A stretch of 64,000 nt of DNA from G958295645 sp965242735. GTDB taxonomy: Bacteria > Gemmatimonadota > Gemmatimonadetes > Longimicrobiales > Gaopeijiaceae. Below, piece after piece: positions 1 to 9,159 of this stretch. The notes beneath the pieces are model-generated. The model was not told the DNA's origin and did not search any database. It worked only from the letters and a program-made list of their open reading frames with translations. The position numbers were made by a program, and so were the translations under genes. Position 1 is the first letter of the stretch, and each line of letters begins with the position of its first letter. Where the stretch lies: positions 1,612,001 through 1,676,000 of the forward strand of contig OZ251497.1 of NCBI GenBank assembly GCA_965242735.1, written 5' to 3'.

Positions 1-90
1 CGCGGAGACCAAATGTGGCTGGTGACGACCGACGAGCTGGACACGGAGCACGTCGTGCGGGCGCGCTTGGTGGAGACCGGGGGCGGATGA
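1..90 (+). CDS. C-terminal fragment of an unrecognised protein
   Basis: The frame is open from base 1 and ends in TGA at 88-90, giving 29 residues that end RARLVETGGG. There is no start in the window, so this is the 3' end of a gene to the left. I do not recognise the family from so short a piece. The following 103 bases hold a GC-rich palindrome near 105-118, which could be a terminator without a T-run, and then the prfB start. Confidence 0.45.
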   Translation, partial: RGDQMWLVTTDELDTEHVVRARLVETGGG

Positions 91-193
91 AGGAAGGGCC
101 GGGCCCGCGGGCCTTGCCTATCTTTCCCGTGCGGCGCCGTCGGCGGCGCGCGTCTCGTCCTCTTCCCAACGACCTCTGCACGGAGCATCCGCC

Positions 194-1310
194 ATGCGCG
201 CCCCCCAAGACGTCCGCCAACGCCTAGCCGCCGCGACCCGCCGCGTGGAGGAGCTGCGGGGGTATCTTTGACGTCGCGTCGCGGCGGGAGCGGATCGAGG
301 CCTTGGACGAGGAGATGGCCAAGCCGGGCTTCTGGGACAGCCGGGAGCGGGCGCAGGCCGTAATCGGCGAGGCCAGACGCCTCAAGGCGTGGGTGGAGCC
401 CTGGGAGGCGTTGCGCGCGCAGGCCGGGGAGCTGCGCGAGATCGGCGAGCTGCTCGACGACGACGAGGACGCGGACTTCAGGGAAGAGTGGCGGCAAGGT
501 GTCGAGAAGCTGGAATCCGCGGTGCAGCGCCTCGAGCTCAAGACCATGCTGCAAGGCGAGGACGACCACCGCGACGCCATGCTGGTGGTCCACCCGGGGG
601 CCGGCGGACTCGAGTCGCAGGACTGGGCTCGGATGCTCTTTCGGATGTACTCGCGATGGGCCGAGCGGCGGGGGCGCGGCGTGTCGGTGCTCGACGTCCA
701 GGCCGGCGAGGACGGCGGCGTCAAGAGCGCGGCGATGGAGATCTCGGGCGATCACGCGTACGGCTACCTGCGCGCCGAGAAGGGGGTCCACCGGCTGGTC
801 CGCATCTCGCCGTTCGACTCGCAGTCGCGCCGTCACACGTCGTTCGCGTCCGTGTTCGTCTACCCGGTGGTGGACGACGGGATCGAAGTCGAGATCGACC
901 CCGCCGACCTGCGCGTCGACACCTTCCGCGCGTCCGGGGCGGGCGGCCAGCACGTCAACAAGACGGACTCGGCGATCCGCATCACGCACGAGCCGTCCGG
1001 CATCGTGGTCTCGTGCCAGCAGGAGCGCTCGCAGCACAAGAACCGCTCGACGGCCATGAAGATGCTCAAGGCCGCGCTGTACCAGAGGGCCAAGGAAGAG
1101 CGGGAGCGCGAGAAGCAGGCCCTGGAGGCGTCGAAGACCGACATCGCGTGGGGCAACCAGATCCGTTCCTACGTGTTCGCTCCCTACACCCTGGTCAACG
1201 ACCATCGCACCGAGCTCAAGTCGGGCAACGTGGCCGCCGTGATGGACGGACGCCTGGATCCGTTCATCGAGGCGTTCCTGAAGAAGTTCGGCGCCGAGGC
1301 GGCCCGGTGA
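194..1310 (+). CDS. prfB: Peptide chain release factor 2, expressed through a programmed +1 frameshift
   Basis: RF2 recognises UGA and UAA stop codons and releases the finished peptide. The ATG at 194 opens a 25-codon reading frame ending CGG-GGG-TAT-CTT-TGA (TGA 269-271). Slipping +1 at CTT continues as DVASRRERIEALDEEM and runs to 1310, for about 371 residues, the normal RF2 length. The GGQ motif (GAGGQHVNKTDS) is at about residues 250-252. A start at the later ATG (315) would lose the conserved N-terminal helices, so the frameshifted product is the right model. The stop overlaps the lysS GTG by GTGA. Confidence 0.96.
257..272 (+). promoter_or_regulatory. prfB autoregulatory +1 frameshift site
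   Basis: The site reads CGGGGGTATCTTTGAC. A Shine-Dalgarno-like GGGGG stretch lies three bases before the CTT slip codon, followed by the in-frame UGA and a C. From GGGGG onward it is identical to the classical Escherichia coli site as I remember it. Low RF2 makes the ribosome pause at UGA and shift, so RF2 controls its own synthesis. The shift is established for the family; the site itself is directly visible here. Confidence 0.95.
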
Positions 1311-2845
1311 CGACCGCCGCGGACTCGCTCTCCGGAGTGATGCGGGCGCGCCGCGAGAAGCTGGACGCGCTGCGGCGCATGGGCGTCGAGCCGTACGCGT
1401 ACTCCTCGGCGGTCGACCGCCACGCGGCGCCGGCGCAGGCGAAGTTCGAGGAAGCGGAGGCGGCGGGCGCGCTCGAACAGGGCGGCCACTCGGGCACCTG
1501 GGCCGGGCGCATGGTGGCCGTGCGAGCGCACGGGGGCAGCGCTTTCGCCGATCTGGAGGACCACACCGGCCGCATTCAAATCCATCTCAAGCGAAACGTG
1601 CTGGGCCAGACCGCCTGGGAAATGCTCGCGCTTCTGGACTTGGGCGACTGGATCGAGGTGAAGGGCGACGTCTTTCGCACCCGCGCCGGCCAAGTCACGG
1701 TCCGGGCGGCTCGCTTGCGCCTGCTGGCCAAGTGCCTGCGGCCGCTGCCGCTGGGCAAGGCGGGCGTGGACAAGGAGACCGGGGAGCGCGCCGAGTACTC
1801 CGGCTTCGCCGACCAGGAAGCCCGCTACCGCCGCCGGGCCGCCGACTTGGCCGTGCATCCCGAGGTTCGCGAAGTGTTCCGCGACCGGGCTCGGATCGTC
1901 TCCGCCGCGCGCGGGTTCCTGGACGACCGGGGCTACGTCGAAGTGGAGACCCCCGTGCTGCAGCCCGTCTACGGGGGCGCGGCCGCGGAGCCGTTCGTCA
2001 CCCGGCACCGGGCGCTCGGCCGCGAGCTCTACCTGCGGATCGCCGACGAGCTCTACCTCAAGCGGCTCGTCGTGGGCGGCCTGGACCGCGTGTACGAGAT
2101 CGGCAAGGACTTCCGCAACGAAGGCGTCGACCGGTTCCACAACCCGGAATTCACGATGCTCGAGTTCTATCAGGCGTTTGCGGACTACGAGGACATGATG
2201 GCGCTGGTGGAGGCACTGCTCTCGCACTTGGCCCAGGCCGTCGTCGGCGCGCAACGCGTGTCGTGGGAAGGGCAGGAGATCGGCTTGGAGCCGCCGTACG
2301 CGCGGCTTTCGTTCGTGGACGCGCTGGGAGACGCGCTGGGATTCGCGCCCCTGGAGGCGCCGCCCGAGGAGCTGCGCGCGGCGGCCGAACGCCTGGGCCT
2401 GCCCGGCGCGGAGGGCGCGGGCACGGGCGCGGGCAAGCTGCTGGACAAGCTGTTCGGCGCGCTGGTCCAGCCCGGCCTCGTCCAGCCCACCTTCGTGGTG
2501 GACCATCCCCGCGAGATGAGTCCCTTGGCCAAGCCGAAGCGCGGGGCGCCCAGGCTCGCGGAACGGTTCGAGCTCTTCGCGGGCGGCCAAGAACTCGCCA
2601 ACGCCTTCAGCGAGCTCAACGATCCGCTCGAGCAGGCCGCGATCTTCCGCGAGCAGGCCGCGCTGCGCTCGGCGGGCGACCGCGAGGCGCACGGCGTGGA
2701 CGAGGACTACGTGCGGGCGCTGGAGTACGGACTGCCGCCGACGGGCGGCGTGGGCGTCGGGATCGACCGGCTCGTCATGATGCTGACCGGCCGCTCGTCC
2801 ATTCGGGACGTGATCCTGTTCCCGGCGCTCAAGGAATCCGGGTGA
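1307..2845 (+). CDS. lysS: Lysyl-tRNA synthetase, class II
   Basis: Charges tRNA-Lys with lysine using ATP. It is 512 residues, close to the roughly 500 usual for bacterial LysS. An N-terminal OB-fold anticodon-binding domain (about residues 60-170) precedes the class II catalytic core with motif 2 around VYEIGKDFRNEG and motif 3 in GVGIDRLVMMLTG near the C-terminus. The GTG start at 1307 overlaps the prfB stop (GTGA). The frame is open far upstream, but that part is a shadow of prfB. The C-terminus (FPALKESG) runs into the next gene by the same overlap. Confidence 0.96.
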   Translation: MTTAADSLSGVMRARREKLDALRRMGVEPYAYSSAVDRHAAPAQAKFEEAEAAGALEQGGHSGTWAGRMVAVRAHGGSAFADLEDHTGRIQIHLKRNVLGQTAWEMLALLDLGDWIEVKGDVFRTRAGQVTVRAARLRLLAKCLRPLPLGKAGVDKETGERAEYSGFADQEARYRRRAADLAVHPEVREVFRDRARIVSAARGFLDDRGYVEVETPVLQPVYGGAAAEPFVTRHRALGRELYLRIADELYLKRLVVGGLDRVYEIGKDFRNEGVDRFHNPEFTMLEFYQAFADYEDMMALVEALLSHLAQAVVGAQRVSWEGQEIGLEPPYARLSFVDALGDALGFAPLEAPPEELRAAAERLGLPGAEGAGTGAGKLLDKLFGALVQPGLVQPTFVVDHPREMSPLAKPKRGAPRLAERFELFAGGQELANAFSELNDPLEQAAIFREQAALRSAGDREAHGVDEDYVRALEYGLPPTGGVGVGIDRLVMMLTGRSSIRDVILFPALKESG

Positions 2846-4107
2846 CGCGGACGACGTCCAGGCCGCGCCTCGCGTGGTTCCTGGCGCGCCGCTACCTGGC
2901 CTCTCGCAGGGGAGGGCGCTTCCTGTCGTTCATCACCTGGGTCGCGCTGGGCGGGATCGTCGTGGGCGTGACGGCCCTGGTGGTCGTCATCGGCGTCATG
3001 ACGGGCATGACGAACGAGCTGCGCGAGAAGATCCTCGGCTCGAACCCGCACGTGCTGGTCCTGGAGGCGGGCGAGTCGCTGCGGGTGCACGACTGGCGCA
3101 GCGTGGTCGAGCGCGCGAGCGAGGTGGAAGGCGTCGTGGCCGCGGCGCCGCTGGCGCTGACGCGGGTCGGTCTGGTCCGGGGCGACTATTCCGAGGTCCT
3201 GGACCTCTACGGCATGGACCTGGACGGGCCGGAGCCGCCGCTCAACGCCATCCACGACAGCTTGCGTTCGGGCGCGCTGCCGTTGGCGCGCGCGCCGGGC
3301 GGCCTCGTTCCGCTGGCGCTGGGAAGCGGCGTGGCCGCGCGCATGAACCTGTTCCCGGGCGACACGGTTCTGGTCGTCGCCCTGGAGACGTTCGACTTGA
3401 CCCCGAACGCCGACTTCTGGCCGCGAATGGCCCAGTGGGAGGTGTCCGCGGTCTTCACGACCGGCATCCACGACTACGATCTCAAGAACGGATACGCCGA
3501 TCTGGCGGACGTGCAGGAGCTGCTGCGGATGGACGCGCGGGCGGCCTCGTTCGTGGGCGTGAGATCGGAGGACCCCTGGAACGCGGAAGCGACGGCGGAC
3601 GCCGTTCGGCAGGCCGTCGGGGGCTTCCCGTACGTGGTGGACCCGTGGACCCGCACCAACCGGCAGCTCTTCGGGGCCCTCAAGCTCGAGAAGCTGGCGA
3701 TGGCCGTCGTGCTGTCGCTCATCGTGCTCGTGGCGGCGTTCAACATCGTGAGCACGCTCGTCATGGTCGTCGTGGACCGGACGCGCGAGATCGGCATTCT
3801 CAAGGCCATGGGGCTCACGCGCCGCGACACGCTGCTGGTCTTCCTGCTTCAGGGGCTCTGGATCGGCGCCATCGGCACGGCCGCGGGCGTCGCGCTCGGC
3901 GCGGGCGTCGCCTTCGCCGTCGAGAAGTACCAGCTCGTTCCGATTCCTCCGGACGTGTACTTGGTGGACCGGCTGCCCGTGGCCGTCTCGCCCTTCGACA
4001 TCGTCTGGATCGCGGGCGTCAGCATGGCGATCTCGTTCGCGGCGACCCTGTACCCGGCGCGACGGGCCGCGGGGCTCCATCCGGTGGAAGCCATCCGGCA
4101 TGAATGA
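2842..4107 (+). CDS. lolC/E: LolC/LolE-type lipoprotein-releasing permease (FtsX family)
   Basis: Inner-membrane permease that extracts outer-membrane lipoproteins and passes them to the carrier LolA. At 421 residues it has the family layout: an N-terminal cytoplasmic helix (LARRYLASRRGGRFLSFITW), a first membrane span (about 30-52), a large periplasmic domain (about 55-275) and three C-terminal spans within an FtsX domain ending in YPARRAAGLHPVEAIRHE. Only one permease gene is present, so a homodimer with LolD is likely; LolC and LolE cannot be told apart here. GTG start in a GTGA overlap with lysS; the last 8 bases overlap lolD. Confidence 0.93.
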   Translation: MTRTTSRPRLAWFLARRYLASRRGGRFLSFITWVALGGIVVGVTALVVVIGVMTGMTNELREKILGSNPHVLVLEAGESLRVHDWRSVVERASEVEGVVAAAPLALTRVGLVRGDYSEVLDLYGMDLDGPEPPLNAIHDSLRSGALPLARAPGGLVPLALGSGVAARMNLFPGDTVLVVALETFDLTPNADFWPRMAQWEVSAVFTTGIHDYDLKNGYADLADVQELLRMDARAASFVGVRSEDPWNAEATADAVRQAVGGFPYVVDPWTRTNRQLFGALKLEKLAMAVVLSLIVLVAAFNIVSTLVMVVVDRTREIGILKAMGLTRRDTLLVFLLQGLWIGAIGTAAGVALGAGVAFAVEKYQLVPIPPDVYLVDRLPVAVSPFDIVWIAGVSMAISFAATLYPARRAAGLHPVEAIRHE

Positions 4108-4843
4108 GGACGGGGAGAGGCCGGACGGGAGCGCGGGGCGCGAGCCTGCGACGGAAGGGCGCGAGGTCCCGCCGCTGGCCGTGCGAGGGCTGCATCGCTC
4201 GTTTCCGGCGCCCGGCGGCGGGCGGCTGCGCGTGCTGCGCGGGATCGACTTCGAGGCGGCGCCGGGCGAGGCGGTCGCAATCGTCGGGGCGAGCGGGGCG
4301 GGGAAGTCCACCCTGCTCAATCTTCTGGGCGCGCTCGACAGGCCGACGGCGGGCGCGGTCGAGGTGGGCGGCGCCGACGTCGCGGCCCTGGACGACGAAC
4401 GGCTCGCCCGAGTGCGAAATGCCGGCATCGGCTTCGTGTTCCAGTTTCACCACCTCTTGCGCGAGTTCTCCGCCTTGGAGAACGTCATGATGCCGGCTCT
4501 GCTCCGCGGCGAGGGCCTGCCGGCGGCGCGGCGGCGCGCGGCGCGGCTCCTGGACCAAGTCGGCCTGGCCGCGCGCGCGGCGCACCGGCCCAGCGAGCTC
4601 TCGGGCGGGGAGCAGCAGCGCGTGGCCGTGGCGCGCGCCCTCGTCAACGAGCCGCTGGTCGTCTTGGCGGACGAGCCCACGGGCAACTTGGACGGCCGCA
4701 CGGGCGAATCCGTGCGCGAACTTATGTTCGAGGCGAAGGATCGGCACGGCGTTGCCTTGGTCGTGGCAACCCACAACTTGGTGCTGGCGTCCAAGGCGGA
4801 CAGGGCGCTGGCGCTCGTCGACGGAGTTCTCCAGGATGCCTGA
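4100..4843 (+). CDS. lolD: Lipoprotein-releasing system ATP-binding protein
   Basis: ABC ATPase partner of the preceding permease, 247 residues. Walker A is GASGAGKST, the signature is LSGGEQQRVAVARAL and Walker B is VVLADEPTGNLD, the ending typical of the LolD/MacB/FtsE group. A 28-residue hydrophilic N-terminal tail precedes the nucleotide-binding domain. The ATG at 4100 lies inside the end of the permease gene, consistent with co-translation. The 3' end overlaps mcsA by 8 bases. MacB-type function is the alternative, but the paired LolC/E-like permease favours Lol. Confidence 0.93.
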   Translation: MNEDGERPDGSAGREPATEGREVPPLAVRGLHRSFPAPGGGRLRVLRGIDFEAAPGEAVAIVGASGAGKSTLLNLLGALDRPTAGAVEVGGADVAALDDERLARVRNAGIGFVFQFHHLLREFSALENVMMPALLRGEGLPAARRRAARLLDQVGLAARAAHRPSELSGGEQQRVAVARALVNEPLVVLADEPTGNLDGRTGESVRELMFEAKDRHGVALVVATHNLVLASKADRALALVDGVLQDA

Positions 4844-5444
4844 ACGCAAGAATTGCGACGTCGAAGGCTGCGAGAATCGGGCCGTCGTGTACTTGGAGAA
4901 GGTCGTCAACGGCCACCGGTCCAATCACTACTACTGCGAGGGATGCGCGGCCGAGAAGGGGCTCGGCCCCAAGTCCGAGGCCTTCGACATCGGCGAAATT
5001 CTGGCGCAGATGGGCGCGGAGGCGCCCGGCGCCGACAAGGCCGAGACTTGCGGCTTCTGCGGTCTCGGCCACGGCGACTTCAAGAAGACGGGACGGCTCG
5101 GATGTCCGGAGTGCTACGGGTCCTTCGAAGCGAAGCTGCGCACGCTTCTGCGCCGCATTCACGGCTCGGACCAACATGCGGGCAAGGTCTATCTGCCGCC
5201 CGGTCCCGGCGCCGACGAGGCCGGCCGGCTGCGCGCGCTGCGCGGCCGTCTGGCCAGGGCGGTCGCCGCCGAGGATTTCGAGCACGCGGCCGTCTTGCGC
5301 GACGCCATCCGCCTGATCGAGGCGCCGGACGACGGCGACGCCTCCGCCGTCGGCCCGGCCGCGAGTTCGTCCGCTCGAGGCCGCCAAGGCCGGCCCTCCC
5401 CCGTGAGCGCGGGCGGCAAGAAGGCGAACGGCGACGGCCTCTAG
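4836..5444 (+). CDS. mcsA: McsA-type zinc-binding activator of the protein arginine kinase
   Basis: McsA activates the kinase McsB. The 202-residue protein has two zinc-ribbon-like cysteine groups: N-terminal CDVEGCE with CEGC (about residues 6-36) and CGFC with CPEC (about 70-95). A UVR motif (RLARAVAAEDFEHAAVLRD) lies around residues 135-155. A low-complexity tail of about 40 residues ends the protein. It is directly followed by mcsB and then clpC, the order known from Firmicutes, but no ctsR repressor gene is visible here. The ATG overlaps the end of lolD. Confidence 0.92.
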   Translation: MPERKNCDVEGCENRAVVYLEKVVNGHRSNHYYCEGCAAEKGLGPKSEAFDIGEILAQMGAEAPGADKAETCGFCGLGHGDFKKTGRLGCPECYGSFEAKLRTLLRRIHGSDQHAGKVYLPPGPGADEAGRLRALRGRLARAVAAEDFEHAAVLRDAIRLIEAPDDGDASAVGPAASSSARGRQGRPSPVSAGGKKANGDGL

Positions 5445-6608
5445 ATGAGTTCGGCGGACTTCGGCGCCGGCCTCGGCCTGGGCTGGCTGGACGGGAGCGG
5501 ACCTCGAGCCGAGGTCGTCGTGTCCACGCGGGTTCGGCTTGCGCGAAACCTGCAGGGCAGTCCGTTCGTGTCGCGAGCCGGGGAGACCGGCCGCATGGAG
5601 GTTCTGGAGCGGGTGTCCGCGGCGGTCGCCGAGGCGCCGGCCCTGCAGGGCGCGACGGTGTTCGGCCTGCCCTCCGTCTCGGAACGGCGCCGGCGGATGC
5701 TGCACGAGCGCCGCTTGGTGTCGCGCGAGCTGCTCGGCGCGGAGAACGAGCCGCGCGCGGGAACGGCGGCGATCGCCGCCGAAGGCCGCAGCGTCAGCTT
5801 GATGGTCAACGAGGAGGACCACCTGCGCCTGCAGAGCTTGGCTCCCGGGCTGCAGCTCGCCGAGGCGTGGCGTCGCGCGGACCGTCTGGACGACGAGATC
5901 GGCGCGGCGCTTCCGTTCGCCTATCACAACGAGTTCGGATTTCTGACGGCGTGCCCCACCAACGCCGGCACGGGTCTGCGCGCCTCCGCGCTGGTCCATT
6001 TGCCCGGGCTGGTCCTGACCAAGGAAATCGAGAAGGTCCTGCGCGGGGTCTCCCAGGTCGGGCTCACGTTCCGGGGATTGTACGGCGAAGGCTCCGACGT
6101 GGTCGGCAACTTCTTCCAGATTTCCAACCAGACCACGCTGGGCAGAAGCGAGGAGGACTTGGTGGACCACGTGGAACGCATCGTGGACACGGTCATCCAA
6201 AAGGAGGCGCAGGCTCGCGAGGTCCTGATGCGCGACGCGCGCGCCGCCATGGAGGACAAGGTGTGGCGGGCGTACGGACTGCTCCGTCATGCGCGCAGCC
6301 TCCGCTACGAAGAGATGATCAATCTGCTGTCGGGCGTGCGGCTGGGCGTGGCGCTGAGGCTTCTGCCGGACCCGCCCGTGGAGACGCTCAACAAGCTCAT
6401 GATCCTCGCGCAGACGGCGCACGTGGAGGAGACGAGCGGCGGGGACCTTTCGGCCGCGGAGCGCCACGGGCGCCGCGCCGAGCACGTGAGAGCCCGCATG
6501 GAGGCCGCGTCGGGGGCCCAGGACGGCGCGCGGCCCGGTCGCGGGAACGCTCGGCGGGGCAAGGCGCGGGACAAGGAGACGGCCCAGGACGGCGGGGCTT
6601 CCGGTTGA
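5445..6608 (+). CDS. mcsB: Protein arginine kinase
   Basis: Phosphorylates arginine side chains and so marks proteins for ClpC-ClpP degradation. It is 387 residues with the phosphagen-kinase catalytic fold: STRVRLARNLQG near residues 25-36, NEEDHLRLQ near 124-132 and the CPTNAGTGLRASALVHLPG loop near 169-187. A charged tail (about 340-387) rich in Arg, Gly and Ala is longer than usual. The ATG follows the mcsA stop without any gap. Its pairing with mcsA and clpC makes the assignment firm. Confidence 0.95.
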   Translation: MSSADFGAGLGLGWLDGSGPRAEVVVSTRVRLARNLQGSPFVSRAGETGRMEVLERVSAAVAEAPALQGATVFGLPSVSERRRRMLHERRLVSRELLGAENEPRAGTAAIAAEGRSVSLMVNEEDHLRLQSLAPGLQLAEAWRRADRLDDEIGAALPFAYHNEFGFLTACPTNAGTGLRASALVHLPGLVLTKEIEKVLRGVSQVGLTFRGLYGEGSDVVGNFFQISNQTTLGRSEEDLVDHVERIVDTVIQKEAQAREVLMRDARAAMEDKVWRAYGLLRHARSLRYEEMINLLSGVRLGVALRLLPDPPVETLNKLMILAQTAHVEETSGGDLSAAERHGRRAEHVRARMEAASGAQDGARPGRGNARRGKARDKETAQDGGASG

Positions 6609-6663
6609 GGCCCTTGGGCGCGACCTTTTCGGCAGGCGCGGCGACCTCGGAGGCGTGGAGGCG

Positions 6664-9159
6664 ATGAAGAAGTACAACTTCACCGAACGAGTGCGGAAGG
6701 TCTTGTCGATGGCCCGGCAGGAGGCCATTCGGCTGCAGCACGACTACATCAGCACCGAGCACGTCCTGCTGGGCCTCATCGGCGAGGGCGAGGGCGTCGC
6801 CGCTCACGTGCTGGGCAACTTGAACGCGAACCTGGACGAGGTCCACAGCCGAATCGAGGGGGCTGTTCGCAAGGGGAACGCCACGATCGCGCTCGGTGAA
6901 CTGCCCTACACGTCGCCGGCCAAGAAAGTGCTCGACTACGCGGTCGCGGAAGCGCACGACCTCAACCATTCCTACGTGGGCACCGAACACCTGCTGCTCG
7001 GCTTGCTGCGCGAAGGCAAGGGAATCGCGGCCCAGGTGCTCAACGCCCAGGGCGTGTCGCTGGACGACGCGCGAGCGGAAACGCTCAAGGTGCTGGGGTC
7101 GGACGCGGGACCCGGCGACGGACCGGCGATGGTGTCGGCGGGACCGGGCAAGTCGGCTCCGGGCTCGATGAAGAAGTCCGGCGGCAAGAAGTCGCGCACG
7201 CCGGCGCTGGATCATTTTTGCCGCGACTTGACCGGGCTGGCCCGCCAGGGCGAGCTGGACCCGATCGTGGGCCGGGCCGGCGAGATCGAGCGCGTGGTCG
7301 AAATCCTCTGCCGGCGGCGCAAGAACAACCCCGTGCTGATCGGCGAGCCCGGCGTCGGCAAGACCGCCATCGTGGAAGGATTGGCCCAGCTGGTGGCCAA
7401 GGGCGAGGTCGCGGACGTCCTCAAGGCGCATCGGGTGCTGGCCTTGGACATGGCCGCGGTGATCGCCGGAACCAAGTACCGAGGCCAGTTCGAAGAGCGC
7501 CTGAAGGCCGTCGTCAACGAAATCCACCAGAGCCGCAACGTGGTCCTCTTCATCGACGAGCTCCACACGCTCGTCGGCGCGGGCGCCGCCGAAGGGGCGA
7601 TCGACGCCTCCAGCATGCTCAAGCCCGCGCTGGCCCGCGGCGAGCTTCAGTGCATCGGCGCGTCGACGCTCAACGAATACCGCAAGCACGTCGAGACCGA
7701 CGGGGCGCTCGAGCGCCGCTTTCAGGCCGTCGTCGTCGAACCGCCCTCCGTGGAGGACACGGTGGACATCCTGCGCGGCCTGCGCGGCCGCTACGAGGAG
7801 CACCACAAGATCGTCCTCGCCGACGAGGCGCTCGGCGAAGCGGCCCACTTGGCGGACCGCTACATCACGGACCGCTTCTTGCCCGACAAGGCCATCGACG
7901 TCATCGACGAGGCCGGCGCCCGCGCCCGCATCACGAGCCAGGCGCCGCCGCCCGGCGTCGACGAGCTCAAGCAGGAGCTGGCGGAGGCGGTGGCCGCCAA
8001 GGAAGAGGCCATTCGCGGGCAGGACTTCGAGCGGGCCGCCCAGCTGCGGGACCAGGAACGCGAGATCCAGCAGAGCATTCAGGAAGCCCAGGCCGCCTGG
8101 GAGGAAGAACGCAAGGAGCACCGGCCCGAGGTGGGCGCCGAGGGGGTGGCCTTCATCGTGAGCCGCTGGACGGGCATCCCGGTCTCGCGCATTCAGCAGG
8201 CCGAGTCCGAACGGCTCGTCAGCATGGAGGACGAGCTGCACAAGCGGGTCGTCGGCCAGGACGACGCCATCGCCGCCATCAGCCGCGCGATCCGGCGGAG
8301 CCGGGCGGGACTCAAGGACCCGGCGCGCCCCATCGGATCCTTCATCTTTTCGGGGCCCACCGGCGTCGGCAAGACCGAGCTGGCGCGCACGCTGGCCGAG
8401 TTCCTGTTCGACGACAAGGAGGCCCTGATCCGCGTGGACATGAGCGAGTACATGGAGCGCTTCTCCGTCTCGCGGCTGATCGGCGCGCCTCCCGGCTACG
8501 TCGGCTACGAGGACTCGGGAGCGCTGACCAAGGCCGTGCGCCGCCGTCCCTACGCCGTCGTGCTGCTCGACGAGATCGAAAAGGCCCATCCGGACGTCTT
8601 CAACGTGCTCCTTCAGGTGCTCGACGAAGGCCACCTCACGGACAACTACGGGCGCGTCGTCGACTTCAAGAACACCGTGCTGATCATGACCTCCAATCTG
8701 GGCGCGAGAGAGATCTCGAAGGGCGGCCTGGGCTTTCGGCGGAGCGGGGCGGACTCGGGCTACGAATTCATGCGCGACAAGGTCAAGGAGGAGATCGATC
8801 GCGCGTTCAACCCGGAGTTCCTGAACCGGCTGGACGACACCATCGTGTTCCATCCGCTGAGCCGGGAGGAAATCGGCCGCATCGTCCACATGCTGCTGAG
8901 CGACGTCAAGGAGCGCCTGGCGCGCGAAGAGATGTCGCTGGAGATCACCGAGGCCGCGGTGGCCTTTCTGGTGGAGCGCGGCTACGACGAGAAGTTCGGC
9001 GCCCGTCCCCTCAAGCGGGCGATCCGGCGCTTCCTGGAGGACCCGCTGTCCGAGAAGATCCTGCTGGCCGAGTTCGGCGCCGGCGACGAGGTCGCCGTGG
9101 ACGCGAGCGAGGACGGAGAGCGGCTGTCGGTCGTGGTGGCCTCGCCGACCAAGACGTGA
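6664..9159 (+). CDS. clpC: ATP-dependent Clp protease ATP-binding subunit
   Basis: AAA+ unfoldase that feeds substrates to ClpP. It is 831 residues: an N-terminal Clp repeat domain (about 1-145), first AAA module with Walker A GEPGVGKTA and Walker B VVLFIDELHTLVG, a middle UVR-containing domain (about 430-470), and second AAA module with Walker A GPTGVGKTEL and the GAPPGYVGYE loop. A GTG at 6655 also lies in frame, but the ATG at 6664 is better placed 10 bases after GGAGG (6649-6653) and gives the usual MKKYNFTERVRKV N-terminus. It ends in a GTGA overlap with bamA. Confidence 0.95.
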   Translation: MKKYNFTERVRKVLSMARQEAIRLQHDYISTEHVLLGLIGEGEGVAAHVLGNLNANLDEVHSRIEGAVRKGNATIALGELPYTSPAKKVLDYAVAEAHDLNHSYVGTEHLLLGLLREGKGIAAQVLNAQGVSLDDARAETLKVLGSDAGPGDGPAMVSAGPGKSAPGSMKKSGGKKSRTPALDHFCRDLTGLARQGELDPIVGRAGEIERVVEILCRRRKNNPVLIGEPGVGKTAIVEGLAQLVAKGEVADVLKAHRVLALDMAAVIAGTKYRGQFEERLKAVVNEIHQSRNVVLFIDELHTLVGAGAAEGAIDASSMLKPALARGELQCIGASTLNEYRKHVETDGALERRFQAVVVEPPSVEDTVDILRGLRGRYEEHHKIVLADEALGEAAHLADRYITDRFLPDKAIDVIDEAGARARITSQAPPPGVDELKQELAEAVAAKEEAIRGQDFERAAQLRDQEREIQQSIQEAQAAWEEERKEHRPEVGAEGVAFIVSRWTGIPVSRIQQAESERLVSMEDELHKRVVGQDDAIAAISRAIRRSRAGLKDPARPIGSFIFSGPTGVGKTELARTLAEFLFDDKEALIRVDMSEYMERFSVSRLIGAPPGYVGYEDSGALTKAVRRRPYAVVLLDEIEKAHPDVFNVLLQVLDEGHLTDNYGRVVDFKNTVLIMTSNLGAREISKGGLGFRRSGADSGYEFMRDKVKEEIDRAFNPEFLNRLDDTIVFHPLSREEIGRIVHMLLSDVKERLAREEMSLEITEAAVAFLVERGYDEKFGARPLKRAIRRFLEDPLSEKILLAEFGAGDEVAVDASEDGERLSVVVASPTKT

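Noticed and set aside
1184..2692. Long minus-strand open frame of 502 codons opposite lysS
   Set aside because: A high-GC shadow: it mirrors lysS codon structure, has no motif and runs against the conserved gene.
4853..6667. 604-codon plus frame over mcsA and mcsB
   Set aside because: Out-of-phase shadow of two genes with clear family motifs.
7218..9155. Upstream open part of the bamA frame, as an N-terminal extension
   Set aside because: It lies entirely inside clpC; GTG 9156 with a signal peptide and GTGA overlap is the natural start.
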